64,000 bases of DNA from Rhizobium sp. 16-449-1b (GCF_017741935.1 NZ_JAGHMH010000003.1:62001-126000); one strand, 5' to 3'; shown: positions 8,000 through 17,972, numbered from the stretch's first letter. The notes: generated by a model not told the origin, from the sequence alone. Numbers and translations are program-made.

Positions 8000-9255
8000 G
8001 CGACAGCGAAAATCATCACCACGGCAAGAACGAGGTCATCATCATCAAGCGGCATGGTGGTGGTGATCACGATGGCGCCCATGGTGGCGCCTGGAAAATC
8101 GCCTACGCCGACTTCATGACCGCGCTGATGGCGTTCTTCCTCGTCATGTGGCTGGTCAATGCCGCCAACGAAGAGACCAAGGCCTCCGTCGCCACCTATT
8201 TCAATCCGATCAAGCTCTCGGACGAGAAGCCGACCGAGAAGGGCTTGAAGAAGCCGGTCGATCAGGCCGACGGGCAGGAAAAGGCCGACAAGTCGAAGGA
8301 AAAAGAAGACCAGCCGAACCAGGGTGCCGCCGCCGCCAGCGGCGAGGACCAGACCTCGACGTCAGGCGACCAGAAGAACTATTCCGAAGCGGACTTCTTC
8401 GAGAACCCTTATTCGGTTCTCGCCGAAATCGCCCAGGAAGTCGGCCAGCAGGCCAATGTCAGCGCCAAGGGCGAGGGCGGTGCGGCCGATTCCGGCCCCG
8501 CGACCGGCGCCGATGGCGGTGAAGCCTATCGCGATCCTTTCGATCCCGATTTCTGGACGAAGCAGATCGAGGTGACTCGCGCCGACAAGACGCAGCCGGA
8601 CGATCCGGCCAAGGAAGCGATAGAGCTAGCCAAGGCCGAAGACGCGAAGGCTGAGCAGGCCGCAGCCAAGGCCGCTGAGGCCGCGAACCCTGAAACGTCG
8701 GACAAGACCAGTGATCAGACGAATGACAAGACCGCCGACAAGGATGGCATAGCGCCTGACACCCAGACCGCTGAGCAAAAGGCCGTCGAGCAGCAGCAGG
8801 AAGCCAAGGATCTCCAGCAGCAGATCGCCCAGCAGATCGGCGGCATCGCCGGCAAGCTCGCCGAAGGTCTGACGGTAACCCCGGCGGAAGGTGGCCTCCT
8901 GGTCAGCATCTCCGACCAGAGCGACGATTCCATGTTCAACGTCGGCTCGGCCGTGCCGCGCAGGGAAATGGTCCTTGCGATGCAGAAGATCGGCGAGGTG
9001 CTGAAGGCGAAGAACGGCGTCGTGGCCATCCGCGGCCATACCGATGGCCGTCAGTACAAGGGCGAGAACGAGAACTGGCGTCTTTCGATGGATCGCGCCC
9101 AGGCCGCCTATTACATGATGGTGCGTGGCGGGCTCGATGAGAAGCGCGTCTCTCAGGTCTCCGGCTTCGCCGACCGCAAGCTGAAGGATGCCGCAGATCC
9201 GTTCAACGCGTCCAACCGCCGTATCGAAATTCTTCTCCAGGCCGATCAGGGATAA
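7996..9255 (+). CDS. motB: Flagellar motor stator protein MotB
   Basis: 419-residue stator subunit that anchors the proton channel to peptidoglycan. A cytoplasmic N-terminus of ~33 residues is unusually rich in His (six) and Gly; a single membrane helix follows with the motif [19 protein letters not shown], where Asp39 matches the proton-carrying Asp of E. coli MotB. Then comes a long charged Glu/Lys/Asp/Ala/Gln linker (~85-295), about 100 residues longer than in enterics, and a C-terminal OmpA-like peptidoglycan-binding domain ([35 protein letters not shown]). motA is not next to it in this window, as is usual in rhizobia. Followed by motC. Confidence 0.96.
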   Translation: MSDSENHHHGKNEVIIIKRHGGGDHDGAHGGAWKIAYADFMTALMAFFLVMWLVNAANEETKASVATYFNPIKLSDEKPTEKGLKKPVDQADGQEKADKSKEKEDQPNQGAAAASGEDQTSTSGDQKNYSEADFFENPYSVLAEIAQEVGQQANVSAKGEGGAADSGPATGADGGEAYRDPFDPDFWTKQIEVTRADKTQPDDPAKEAIELAKAEDAKAEQAAAKAAEAANPETSDKTSDQTNDKTADKDGIAPDTQTAEQKAVEQQQEAKDLQQQIAQQIGGIAGKLAEGLTVTPAEGGLLVSISDQSDDSMFNVGSAVPRREMVLAMQKIGEVLKAKNGVVAIRGHTDGRQYKGENENWRLSMDRAQAAYYMMVRGGLDEKRVSQVSGFADRKLKDAADPFNASNRRIEILLQADQG

Positions 9256-9258
9256 TCG

Positions 9259-10683
9259 ATGAAGCGCCGGCAGCACAGGCATCTCCTGCCCCTCGCTTTC
9301 AGCCTTGCGCTGACGGCGAGCGGCGTTGTGCGCGCGGAAGAAGCCGCGCCGCCCGCCGCCCACGCCGAGGCGCCGGCAGGGCATGGCGAGACGCCTGCAC
9401 CTGCCGAAGCGGAAGCCCCTGCTGCCGCGCATGGCGCTGCAACATCGACGGCCGAGGCGCTGCCTATTGTGCCGCAGGACGATGGCGGCGATACCGTACC
9501 CTACAAGATGCTGCGCTCCCTGCAGTTCGTGCAGGATTCCGTCGTGCTTGGCGACCATTCCGCCAGCGAGATGCAGCGCTTCATGCTCGGCACCATCGAC
9601 AAGCGCCTGCGCGCGGTCGATCCGGCCGTCTTCGATGACGATCGCAACGTCGATGCCGCATTGATCTACGCCATGAGCGGCGGCAATCCGCAGACGCTGG
9701 AATATCTGGTGGCGCGCGATGTCAACGGCTACTTCGACAATCGCGTGACCGACATCCTGCGCAAATATCTGAGCGGCAAGGGTCTTCTTGTCGCGAAGAC
9801 GCTGGTGGATACCGCCGAGGAATATAAGGACAAGAAGATCGGTCCCTATCTGGCGCTGGTTGGCGGCAACGTCACGATCGCCAAGAGCCCGGAAGAGGCG
9901 CTCAAGCTCTACGATCTCGCGCGTCTCAATGCGCCCGGCACGATCATCGAGGAGGCGGCCTTGCGCCGCTCGGTCGCGATCTGCGTCGATAAGGGGCTGG
10001 TGGACCAGGGGCTGCAATATTCGCAGCGCTACATCCGCCGCTTCCTGCATTCGCCCTATGCCAGCCAGTTCGCCGATCTCTTCGTTAAGCTGCTGGTCGA
10101 TCACGATCATGATGTGAAGCCGGATGACGTTATCGGCATACTGTCCTTCATGGACGAGGCGCGCCAGCGAGAGATTTATTTGCGCATTGCGCGTGCCGCA
10201 GCGATAGCGGGCAAGGGCGAACTCGCGCGTATGGCGGCCGGCCGCGCCCAGGCATTGTCGGGCGATAACAACAACGCCTTTGGCGCATTGGCCGATTTCT
10301 ACGGTGGCATGGCCGCGATCCCGACCGACAAGATCGATACGGCCGCCCGCGATATTTCGACGATCGCGGACAAGGCGCTTTCGCCGCGCGACCAGATCTT
10401 GCGGGCCGCTGCGCGGTCGGTGGCCGAGCAGGTGCTTCGGCAACCGGACGCTGCAAGCCTGACGCAAGGCTCTGCTAATACACCAGATGGTCAAGAAGCC
10501 AGTTCTGAACAGGCGGCCGGGGGAGGATCGGCCGGAGAGGGGGCGGTGCCCGACGCCATGCCGTCGGCCGGATCGCAATCAGCGGATCTACAGAACGCCG
10601 ACCCTGCATTCAGCTCATTTGTGACCTCGAGCCGCTCTCAGTTGGATGAGATCGACGGCCTTTTGAACAAGGAAAGCAATTGA
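9259..10683 (+). CDS. motC: Motility protein MotC
   Basis: 474-residue periplasmic protein specific to rhizobia, thought to act as a partner of the MotB periplasmic part. A Sec-type signal peptide (residues ~1-27, basic start then a hydrophobic stretch, cleavage near VVRA-EE) is followed by an Ala/Pro/Glu-rich segment, then a largely helical body of ~330 residues (KMLRSLQFVQDSVVLGD, KRLRAVDPAVFDDDRNVDAA) and a low-complexity Gly/Ser/Ala tail before a last helix (SSRSQLDEIDGLLNKES). Starts 4 nt after the motB stop; fliK starts 2 nt after its own stop. Identification rests on length, signal peptide and the motB-motC-fliK order. Confidence 0.9.
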   Translation: MKRRQHRHLLPLAFSLALTASGVVRAEEAAPPAAHAEAPAGHGETPAPAEAEAPAAAHGAATSTAEALPIVPQDDGGDTVPYKMLRSLQFVQDSVVLGDHSASEMQRFMLGTIDKRLRAVDPAVFDDDRNVDAALIYAMSGGNPQTLEYLVARDVNGYFDNRVTDILRKYLSGKGLLVAKTLVDTAEEYKDKKIGPYLALVGGNVTIAKSPEEALKLYDLARLNAPGTIIEEAALRRSVAICVDKGLVDQGLQYSQRYIRRFLHSPYASQFADLFVKLLVDHDHDVKPDDVIGILSFMDEARQREIYLRIARAAAIAGKGELARMAAGRAQALSGDNNNAFGALADFYGGMAAIPTDKIDTAARDISTIADKALSPRDQILRAAARSVAEQVLRQPDAASLTQGSANTPDGQEASSEQAAGGGSAGEGAVPDAMPSAGSQSADLQNADPAFSSFVTSSRSQLDEIDGLLNKESN

Positions 10684-10684
10684 T

Positions 10685-12103
10685 ATGATGGATATCAGCG
10701 TTCCGGCCGGTGCCGCAGATGCTGCCGCAGGCGCAAAAGCCAGCCGGCCGGCCGGCAAGGGCTTGGATACCGAAGGCGGTGGCTTCTCGGACGTTCTGAA
10801 CAAGGCCAATGCCAATTCCGATCGCAACCAGGGCGCCAATGCCGATGGCCAGCAGCCCTCCGGTACCGCAGATGGCGGCAACGGCGCGGTTGGCTCTGCG
10901 CCGCACCGGCAGAACCCGAAAGCTGTGATCGATCTTGGCAATTCAGCCGCACTGGCGCAGGCGGAAGCCGATGCGACGGCGGCCAATGCCGGCAAGGACG
11001 CGCAGAAGACAGGCCGGATCGATATCAAGTCGCTGCGCAAGCAGATCGATGATGCTGCGGTCGACGGCACCGCCGAAGACGTGGCCGACAAGATCGCCGC
11101 GCCGACATCCAAGGACGACAAGACAGGCAAGCCGGTCAAGACCGAGGCCAAGCCCGGATCAGCCGACGACAGTGCCGTCTCGGATGTCTTGAGCATGCTC
11201 GGCAACACGCCGGTCGATGGTGCATCGGCCGCCGCTGCCGCACTGTTCGCACAGAATGCGCAGGATTCTGCGCCCACTGACGCCAAGGACAAGTCTTCCG
11301 GCAAGCAGAAAACCAAGGGTGACGCCGTCGCCGATGTCGCCAGCGCCTTGACCTCGGCCAGCGACGCTGCGTCCGACGTGGACATGCCCGGCGCGACCGA
11401 TGCCGGTGATGCGGTCGGCCAGACATTCCGGCTGACGCGTGCCGACAGCCGTGGCACGTCCATGGACATGCATCTCGGCATCGAGAAGGATGCGGCCGAC
11501 GTTGGCGGAAAGGCGAATGTCGAGACGGTCACGATCCTCGATTCCCGCCGCTATATCGGCCTTGCGCAGAACACGAATTCCGCCGCCGTCACGGCAGCGA
11601 TCGCCGGCGACAAGGAATGGGCGCATGCCATGCAGGCATCGTCGTCCCTGTCGAACGCCGCTGAGCGCAGCAGCACCGGCAAGGTCGTCAACACGCTCAA
11701 GATCCAGATGAACCCCATCGATCTCGGCCTCGTCACGGCCACGCTCAGGCTGCAGGGCGATACGCTGAACGTCGATCTCAAGGTCGAGACAGCGGCCGCC
11801 TATCGGCAGCTGAGAGAAGACCACACGAAGATGCTGGAGTCGCTGCGCAGCCAGGGCTACGCCATTGACGGCGTGAGCGTCAGCATGGCGCCTGTCGCCA
11901 ACACCGATACCAGCAGCCAGACGAACGCCCAGAGCGGCTCGCAGCAGGGCTCTGCCCAGGGGCAGGGCGGCGAAGCGCGTGAGCGTCAGAATCAAGCGGG
12001 GCAGCGCAGTGCAGGGGGCTTCAATGTTACAGGTGAGAGCGACGCTACGAGCGCTTCTGCTGGCTCCTCTGGCAGCGGCGGCACTGGCGACGTATACCTC
12101 TGA
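10685..12103 (+). CDS. fliK: Flagellar hook-length control protein FliK (MotD)
   Basis: 472 residues. The first ~300 are low-complexity Ala/Asp/Lys/Gly sequence typical of the unfolded FliK ruler; the C-terminal domain (~330-405) carries the substrate-switch fold with LKIQMNPIDLGLVTATLRLQ and LKVETAAAYRQLREDHTKML. FliK measures hook length and switches export to filament proteins. The tail after ~410 is Gln/Ser/Gly-rich; its last 80 bases are shared, in another frame, with the start of the next gene. The S. meliloti counterpart was first named MotD. Confidence 0.92.
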   Translation: MMDISVPAGAADAAAGAKASRPAGKGLDTEGGGFSDVLNKANANSDRNQGANADGQQPSGTADGGNGAVGSAPHRQNPKAVIDLGNSAALAQAEADATAANAGKDAQKTGRIDIKSLRKQIDDAAVDGTAEDVADKIAAPTSKDDKTGKPVKTEAKPGSADDSAVSDVLSMLGNTPVDGASAAAAALFAQNAQDSAPTDAKDKSSGKQKTKGDAVADVASALTSASDAASDVDMPGATDAGDAVGQTFRLTRADSRGTSMDMHLGIEKDAADVGGKANVETVTILDSRRYIGLAQNTNSAAVTAAIAGDKEWAHAMQASSSLSNAAERSSTGKVVNTLKIQMNPIDLGLVTATLRLQGDTLNVDLKVETAAAYRQLREDHTKMLESLRSQGYAIDGVSVSMAPVANTDTSSQTNAQSGSQQGSAQGQGGEARERQNQAGQRSAGGFNVTGESDATSASAGSSGSGGTGDVYL

Positions 12104-12608
12104 CGCGCGGGCGTCCGATGGCGCCTGCGAGCAGGAGATCCAGTCGGCCGCACTGAAGTATGGTATCCCCGAGGGCATCCTCTATTCCGTCGGATTGACC
12201 GAAACGGGCCGCAAGGGCTCGCTCTACCCCTATGCCTTGAACATAGAGGGCAAGCCCTTCTTCCCGCCATCGGAGCGCGACGCGCTGAGGCAGGTGGATA
12301 CGGCTCATAGGTCGGGTGCGAAGCTGATCGATGTCGGCTGCATGCAGATCAACCAGTTCTACCACGGGGAGAATTTTCGGTCATTGGAGGAGATGTTCGA
12401 CCCCCGCACCAACGTGGAATACGCGGCACGGTTCCTCAAGAACCTGCACGATCGCCACGAGACCTGGACCATGGCGGTCGCCCGCTACCACGCCGGCCCC
12501 AATAATGACCCCGCGCAGAAGCAATATGTCTGCCGCGTCATCGCCAATCTGGTCGCCACGGGCTATGGGAAATGGACTCCCAATGCGAGCAATTTCTGCC
12601 GCGGCTAA
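12024..12608 (+). CDS. Secreted lytic transglycosylase of the flagellar cluster
   Basis: 194-residue precursor. The start at 12024 (MLQVRATLRALLLAPLAAAA) gives a clear signal peptide with cleavage near ARA-SDG and has GCAGGGGG upstream; a start at 11979 would bury the signal. The mature part is an SLT-type fold: GIPEGILYSVGLTETGRKGS contains the catalytic Glu of the ETG motif, then GCMQINQFYHG, DPRTNVEYAARFL and VARYHAGPNND. Expected to open peptidoglycan for rod passage, since the rod-binding protein at 22560 has no muramidase domain. The first 80 bases overlap the end of fliK. Confidence 0.9.
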   Translation: MLQVRATLRALLLAPLAAAALATYTSDARASDGACEQEIQSAALKYGIPEGILYSVGLTETGRKGSLYPYALNIEGKPFFPPSERDALRQVDTAHRSGAKLIDVGCMQINQFYHGENFRSLEEMFDPRTNVEYAARFLKNLHDRHETWTMAVARYHAGPNNDPAQKQYVCRVIANLVATGYGKWTPNASNFCRG

Positions 12609-12711
12609 CTCGCCCAAAGATAGCAAAAAAAGAACAAACCGGAAATGTGTCATAATATGGCAAGAATTCGGGCCAATGTGGCAAGGCAAGTCACAATTTA
12701 GGACATGTTAA

Positions 12712-12740
12712 CTTTTCCACGAAACTTTTGTGTGTATAAT
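12712..12740 (+). promoter_or_regulatory. Putative rem promoter
   Basis: A perfect TATAAT (12735-12740) is preceded by CTTTTC at 12712-12717 (17-nt spacing, poor -35). It lies in the AT-rich 282-bp gap 12609-12890, the most AT-rich stretch of the flagellar cluster, and would give a ~140-nt leader for rem. Apart from this I see nothing in the gap. Confidence 0.45.
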
Positions 12741-12890
12741 TTTGCCTACCCACTAAATATAGAGCAAATCGGGGGGCAATTCTTAATCAACTATTAATTT
12801 CCGCCAGTGAGTTCCTACAGCTTGTCCCAGAATCGTGCGATTCGTACCCATAGGTCATCGATGTGCCACAAGTGATTCGGAGGCGGACGA

Positions 12891-13562
12891 ATGATCGTAG
12901 TGGTTGATGAGCGTGAGCTCGTGAAGGATGGCTACACTTCCCTTTTTGGTCGAGAAGGTATTCCTTCGACCGGTTTTGATCCAAACGAGTTTGGAGAGTG
13001 GGTGCAGACGGCTGCCGATTCGGATATCGCGGCTGTCGAGGCGTTTTTGATTGGCCAGGGACAGCAGACATTCGAGCTGCCGCGCGCCATTCGCGATCGT
13101 TCGATGGCACCCGTCATCGCGGTCAGCGACCAGCCCTCGCTCGAAAACACGCTTGCACTTTTTGATTGCGGTGTTGACGACGTCGTTCGCAAGCCGGTTC
13201 ACCCCCGCGAAATCCTTGCACGCGCAGCGGCCATCCGCCGCCGCCTCAAGGCGATTTCCACGCACACGGATATCGGCGCCATCCGCGTCTTCTCCGATGG
13301 CCGCGATCCGGAGATCCACGGCGAAGTCTTCGCACTGCCGCGCCGCGAGCGCCGCATCCTCGAATACTTGATTGCCAACCGCGGTCGCCGCGTCACCAAG
13401 ACCCAGATCTTCAATGCCATCTACGGGATTTTCGACGAGGAAGTCGAAGAGAACGTCGTTGAAAGCCACATTTCCAAGCTTCGCAAAAAGCTGCGCAAGA
13501 AGCTCGGCGTCGACCCGGTCGATTCCAAGCGCTTCCTCGGCTACTGCATTGATTGGGAATAG
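12891..13562 (+). CDS. rem: OmpR-type transcriptional regulator Rem
   Basis: 223 residues: a receiver-like domain (~1-118) and a winged-helix DNA-binding domain (~125-220: [32 protein letters not shown]). Rem activates flagellar and chemotaxis genes in growing S. meliloti cells, acting below VisNR. The acidic pair D6/E7 and the late Lys (VRKPVHP) are present, but at the phosphorylation position the sequence is DIAAVEAFL: Glu50 stands where Asp normally is. No kinase gene is adjacent. The start follows GGAGGCGG. The gene sits alone between the fliK group and flgE. Confidence 0.93.
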   Translation: MIVVVDERELVKDGYTSLFGREGIPSTGFDPNEFGEWVQTAADSDIAAVEAFLIGQGQQTFELPRAIRDRSMAPVIAVSDQPSLENTLALFDCGVDDVVRKPVHPREILARAAAIRRRLKAISTHTDIGAIRVFSDGRDPEIHGEVFALPRRERRILEYLIANRGRRVTKTQIFNAIYGIFDEEVEENVVESHISKLRKKLRKKLGVDPVDSKRFLGYCIDWE

Positions 13563-13690
13563 TTTTTCAACGTCCGCTATGGGCGCAGCGGTCTAGGCTC
13601 CGATCTTTCTTCGATCACGCAAATGCCAGACAGCTTCACGCAAGGCCCACCGGATACTCTCAAGCCTACTAAGGGAATCGAGGTTTTCAG

Positions 13691-14977
13691 ATGAGCATTT
13701 TCGGCAGCATGAAGACGGCTGTGTCCGGCATGAACGCACAGGCGAACCGCCTCAGCACCGTGGCCGACAACATCGCCAACGTAAACACGTCGGGCTACAA
13801 GGCGGTATCGACCGCCTTCTCGTCGCTTGTCCTGCCTTCGAGCTCGGGCAACTACAATTCGGGCGGCGTGCAGACTTCGGTTCGCCAGTCTGTCTCCGCA
13901 CAGGGCGATATCTCCTACACGACCTCGGGCTACGATCTCGCCATCTCCGGTGACGGCTTCTTCATCGTCCAGAGCCCAGACGGCGTTCCGGTTCTGACCC
14001 GCGCCGGCGACTTCACCAAGGACGACGAAGGCAACCTCGTCAACTCCGCCGGCTTCAAGCTGATGGGCTACTCCTACGATTCGGGTGCGCCTGCGGTTGT
14101 CGTCAACGGCTTCTCCGGCCTGGTTCCGGTTAACGTCGCCCAGTCCGGGCTGACGGCGATCGCCTCCACGGCTGGTACCTTCGCCGGTAACCTGGATTCT
14201 GGCGCCGAGATTGCGACCGGCAACCTGCCGAGCAGCAACACCGCTCCCGTCACCGCTGACACGAAGCAGATCTCGATGGTCGGCTATGACAAGCTCGGCA
14301 ATACCGTCCAATACGATTTCTACTTCACCAAGACGGACGCCGAGGTGCCGCCACCTGCAACGGGCGCAGCGAGCACCTGGGAAGTCGCGGTTTACCGCCA
14401 TTCCGACGCAACGGTCGGTAGCACGACATCCTTCCCCTATTCGACAGACGCCGTCGGCGGTGGCACGATGGAATTCGATGCGTCGGGCAACCTTGTCTCC
14501 GGCAACTCGCTTCTGATCGATGACCCGGTGACGACAGGCCAGATCCAGATGGATCTCTCCGGCTTCACGCAGCTCGCTTCCGACTTCTCCGGCAAGGGTA
14601 CGCCGAACGGCCAGGCTGCAAGCCCGGTCGACAGCGTCTCGATCGGCAAGGATGGCACGGTCTCGGCGAAGTATGCCGATGGCACCTCCAAGCCGCTCTA
14701 CCGCATTCCGCTGGCAACCGTCGCAAGCCCCGACAACATGACGCTCATGAGCGGCAACGTCTACAGCGCCAACGGCACCTCGGGCGTCACCGTCACGGGC
14801 TTCCCGCAGACCAACGGCTTCGGCTCCATCCAGTCGGGTGCGATCGAAAGCTCGAACGTCGACCTCGCCGGCGAACTGACCGAAATGATCGAATCGCAGC
14901 GCAGCTACACTGCCAACTCCAAGGTGTTCCAGACGGGGTCCGACATCATGGACGTCCTCGTCAACCTCAAGAGATAA
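13691..14977 (+). CDS. flgE: Flagellar hook protein FlgE
   Basis: 428 residues, the subunit of the curved hook. N-terminal rod/hook motif MSIFGSMKTAVSGMNAQANR and ADNIANVNTSGYKAV, the FlgE/F/G signature GDGFFIVQSPDG (~95-106), a central beta-rich hook region, and the C-terminal helix VDLAGELTEMIESQRSYTAN to DVLVNLKR. Exported before the FliK switch. Followed at 19 nt by flgK, so probably the first gene of the flgE-flgK-flgL-flaF-flbT-flgD unit. Confidence 0.96.
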   Translation: MSIFGSMKTAVSGMNAQANRLSTVADNIANVNTSGYKAVSTAFSSLVLPSSSGNYNSGGVQTSVRQSVSAQGDISYTTSGYDLAISGDGFFIVQSPDGVPVLTRAGDFTKDDEGNLVNSAGFKLMGYSYDSGAPAVVVNGFSGLVPVNVAQSGLTAIASTAGTFAGNLDSGAEIATGNLPSSNTAPVTADTKQISMVGYDKLGNTVQYDFYFTKTDAEVPPPATGAASTWEVAVYRHSDATVGSTTSFPYSTDAVGGGTMEFDASGNLVSGNSLLIDDPVTTGQIQMDLSGFTQLASDFSGKGTPNGQAASPVDSVSIGKDGTVSAKYADGTSKPLYRIPLATVASPDNMTLMSGNVYSANGTSGVTVTGFPQTNGFGSIQSGAIESSNVDLAGELTEMIESQRSYTANSKVFQTGSDIMDVLVNLKR

Positions 14978-14996
14978 GTAGGGTAACGGGTTAGCC

Positions 14997-16457
14997 ATGT
15001 CGCTTACATCAGCACTGAACACCGCGCAGAGCATATTCAACAATACCGGCACTCAGAGCAGTGTCGTATCGAACAATATCTCGAATTCCAGCAACAGCGA
15101 TTACGTGCGCCGTCAGGCGATGGTCACGACCTCGCTGAACGGTGCGCAGGTTGTAAAGATCAGCAGGGCGCAAGAAGACGCCCTGATGCGGCAGTGGCTG
15201 AAGGCAAGCGCCGGTGATAGCGCTCAGCAGACCTTGCTGAGCGGCCTCACCGACCTGAAGTCGGTGCTCGGCGGCAATGATTACGAGACGTCGCCGGCCA
15301 CCTATCTCTCGACCTTCCAGCAGAAACTCCAGGCGTTCCGCACGTCGCCGAGCAGCGCGATTGCGGCGCAGAGCGCGGTCACCGCGGCGCAGGACGTCAC
15401 CAACTCGTTGAACGACGCGACCAAGTCGGTCCAGCTTATCCGCCAGAACGCGGACAAGGAGATCTCGACCCAGGTCAACACGCTGAACACGCTGCTCGCG
15501 CAGTTCAAGACGGCCAACGATGCCGTCAAGGGCGCGACCGCCAGCGGCGGCAACCCGGCCGATGCGCTCGACGAGCGCGACAAGCTGCTGAAGCAGATTT
15601 CCTCGATCGTCGGCGTCAAGACCGCCGATCGCGCCAATGGCGACATGGCGCTCTATACGAATGACGGCACGGTCGTCTTCGACACCATTCCGCGCGCGGT
15701 CACCTTCGTTTCGCAAGAAACCTACACGACCGGAACGAAAGGCAACGGCGTCTACATCGACGGCGTGGCGCTCACCAGCGGGCAGGGGTCCACGACCACG
15801 GCTCAGGGCAGCCTTCAGTCCCTGCTGCAGATCCGCGACGACGTCGCTCCGACCTTCCAGTCGCAGCTCGATGAAGTCGCAAGGTCCCTGGTGACGATGT
15901 TCTCGGAAACCGACGGCGCGACGACCGAGCCGGGCCTGTTCGTCTGGAAGACGTCGACGGGCCTCGACGGCGATACGCCGACGACCACGGATGTCATCAA
16001 CGGCATCGCAGGTACGATTACGGTAAACACAGCGGTAATCACCAGCCAGGGTGGCGATCCGATGAAGCTGCGCGACGGCTCCATCACCGGATTGACCAAC
16101 CTCAACACGGAAGGCGCGAGCGGTTTCTCCGACAACCTGGACGACCTCTACACCGCGCTAGGCTCGGCACAGACGTTCTCGTCGGACGCCGGCATCTCCT
16201 CGAATGTCAGCATCATCAGCTACGCGCAGAATTCGGTCGGCTGGCTCGAACAGATGCGAAGCGACGCAACGACGGCATCGGAAAATACAACCGCTGCCCT
16301 CTCGCGCTCAACCGAAGCGTACTCAAATGAGACAGGCGTCAACCTTGACGAGGAACTGACACTGCTGCTTGATATTGAGCAGTCTTACAAGGCGGCGACG
16401 AAGATATTGAACGCCGTCAACGAGATGTACCAGTCGCTGCTGGACATTGCGAGGTAA
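14997..16457 (+). CDS. flgK: Hook-associated protein 1 FlgK
   Basis: 486 residues; joins hook and filament. N-terminal MSLTSALNTAQSIFNNTGTQ with NNISNSSNSDYVRRQ (the usual NI-N-N--GY-R motif in altered form) and C-terminal helix NLDEELTLLLDIEQSYKAAT ending LLDIAR. The central part carries the KLLKQISSIVGVK segment common to FlgK. About 60 residues shorter than E. coli FlgK. Its stop is 4 nt before the flgL start. Confidence 0.94.
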   Translation: MSLTSALNTAQSIFNNTGTQSSVVSNNISNSSNSDYVRRQAMVTTSLNGAQVVKISRAQEDALMRQWLKASAGDSAQQTLLSGLTDLKSVLGGNDYETSPATYLSTFQQKLQAFRTSPSSAIAAQSAVTAAQDVTNSLNDATKSVQLIRQNADKEISTQVNTLNTLLAQFKTANDAVKGATASGGNPADALDERDKLLKQISSIVGVKTADRANGDMALYTNDGTVVFDTIPRAVTFVSQETYTTGTKGNGVYIDGVALTSGQGSTTTAQGSLQSLLQIRDDVAPTFQSQLDEVARSLVTMFSETDGATTEPGLFVWKTSTGLDGDTPTTTDVINGIAGTITVNTAVITSQGGDPMKLRDGSITGLTNLNTEGASGFSDNLDDLYTALGSAQTFSSDAGISSNVSIISYAQNSVGWLEQMRSDATTASENTTAALSRSTEAYSNETGVNLDEELTLLLDIEQSYKAATKILNAVNEMYQSLLDIAR

Positions 16458-16461
16458 GCCC

Positions 16462-17583
16462 ATGAAAAGTTCATTTATTTCGAGTTCGGCTATTCAAAAC
16501 GCGATGCGACTGACCATTCGCCAGTCGCAGACCCAGCTCGTCAAGTCCTCGCTTGAAGCCACGACCGGCGTCTACGCTGATATCGGTGCCTCGCTGGGCT
16601 CGGGTGCCGCCAAGAGCGTGAATTTCAGCGCGGAAGTCACCCGCATCCAGGCGCTGAAGGGCAGCAACTCGGTTGTATCCGGCCGTCTCGAAGCATCCCA
16701 GCTTGGTTTGACCAGCATGAAGACGGCCGGCGATGCGCTGGTATCGAAGCTGACGGCTTTGCAGGGCAGCCAGGACAACACCAGCATCACCGTTGCCATG
16801 CAGTCGGCGGGCGATGCGCTGTCGTCGCTGATGGATACCGGCAACTCGATGCTCAACGGCGAATATCTCTTCTCCGGCATCAACACCGATATCCAGCCGC
16901 TGACCGACCAGACGGATGCCGCGACCACCGCGATCCAGACCAATCTCGATGCCTGGGCAAGCAGCCTCGGCAAGACCAAGTCCGAACTGACCGGCGACGA
17001 GATGGACACGTTCATCTCCAACTTCGTCGAGCCTATGTTCTCGCAGGATACGCTGAATGCGACCTCGACGCCGCTGCCGTTCCCGCCTACGGGCGTTGGC
17101 GCGCCGACCCCGCCATTGGCCTACGTGACACCACCGGCATGGGCCGACTGGTCGAGCGCGTCGAACCAGAACATGACGAGCCGGATCAGCAACTCCGAGA
17201 CCGTCACGTCTTCGACCAATTCGAACTCCGAAGGCATGCGCTACTTCGCGCTCGCGTCGATCACCGTTTCGGCGCTCGCCGGCACCGGCCTCAGTGGCGA
17301 CGCATTGGCGATGACCACATCGAAGGCAATCGGCTACGCCGCGCAGGGCACCACCGGCATCGTTACCCAGGCGAGCCAGCTCGGTCTGTCCCAGGAGCGC
17401 GTCACGAAGGCGAACGACGCCCTCGATGCGCAGTCCAGCATCATTCAGAACAAGCTCGTCGACCTTCAGGGCGTCGATCAGTCGGAAGCGTCCACACTGG
17501 TCAACACCCTGCAGACGCAGCTCGAAACCGCATACACGATCGTTTCAAAAATTCAGCAGTTGAGCCTCGTGAACTACCTCTGA
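16462..17583 (+). CDS. flgL: Hook-associated protein 3 FlgL
   Basis: 373 residues; second junction protein between hook and filament, distantly flagellin-like. N-terminus MKSSFISSSAIQNAMRLTIR; the middle keeps LMDTGNSMLNGEYLFSG, typical of FlgL; C-terminus QTQLETAYTIVSKIQQLSLV. The ATG at 16462 is preferred over an in-frame TTG at 16447 that overlaps flgK. Followed by flaF after 41 bases. Confidence 0.93.
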   Translation: MKSSFISSSAIQNAMRLTIRQSQTQLVKSSLEATTGVYADIGASLGSGAAKSVNFSAEVTRIQALKGSNSVVSGRLEASQLGLTSMKTAGDALVSKLTALQGSQDNTSITVAMQSAGDALSSLMDTGNSMLNGEYLFSGINTDIQPLTDQTDAATTAIQTNLDAWASSLGKTKSELTGDEMDTFISNFVEPMFSQDTLNATSTPLPFPPTGVGAPTPPLAYVTPPAWADWSSASNQNMTSRISNSETVTSSTNSNSEGMRYFALASITVSALAGTGLSGDALAMTTSKAIGYAAQGTTGIVTQASQLGLSQERVTKANDALDAQSSIIQNKLVDLQGVDQSEASTLVNTLQTQLETAYTIVSKIQQLSLVNYL

Positions 17584-17624
17584 TGATCAGCGGTAGAAGT
17601 ACAAGTACAAAGAAGGATGCATGA

Positions 17625-17972
17625 ATGTATCAGTTCTCTTACGCCGAGGTCATGCAAGACTCGGTGGCCGATGCCAAGGAGCGGGAACGTCAAGTTCTCG
17701 ACCGTTCCATCGAGCTGCTCGCGCTTGCACGGGACAAAGAGAAGTATGGCCGTGAGGCTATCGATGCATTGTTTTACACCCGACGCGTTTGGGTGAGCTT
17801 TATCGAAGACCTCAAGCATCCGGACAATCAGCTCGAAGTTCAGTTGCGCGCCAATCTGATCTCGATCGCTATTTGGATCTTGAAAGAAAGCGACCGGATC
17901 CGGAAACGGCAGTCGACCAACTTTCAAGGCATTATTGACGTTACCACCATCATCAGGGATGGACTTAAATGA
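17625..17972 (+). CDS. flaF: Flagellin assembly regulator FlaF
   Basis: 115-residue cytoplasmic helical protein found in alphaproteobacteria, needed for flagellin production or export in Caulobacter, where it works against FlbT. Family features: [20 protein letters not shown] at the N-terminus and [20 protein letters not shown] in the middle, then [12 protein letters not shown]. It overlaps flbT by 4 bases (ATGA), so the two opposing regulators are translationally coupled. Confidence 0.93.
   Translation: MYQFSYAEVMQDSVADAKERERQVLDRSIELLALARDKEKYGREAIDALFYTRRVWVSFIEDLKHPDNQLEVQLRANLISIAIWILKESDRIRKRQSTNFQGIIDVTTIIRDGLK

Noticed and set aside
8626..10578. 650-residue minus-strand frame opposite motB and motC
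   Set aside because: High GC leaves long open antisense frames; no domain is recognisable and the sense genes are clear.
13577..15052. 491-residue minus-strand frame opposite flgE
   Set aside because: Antisense shadow of the hook gene, with no protein-family features.
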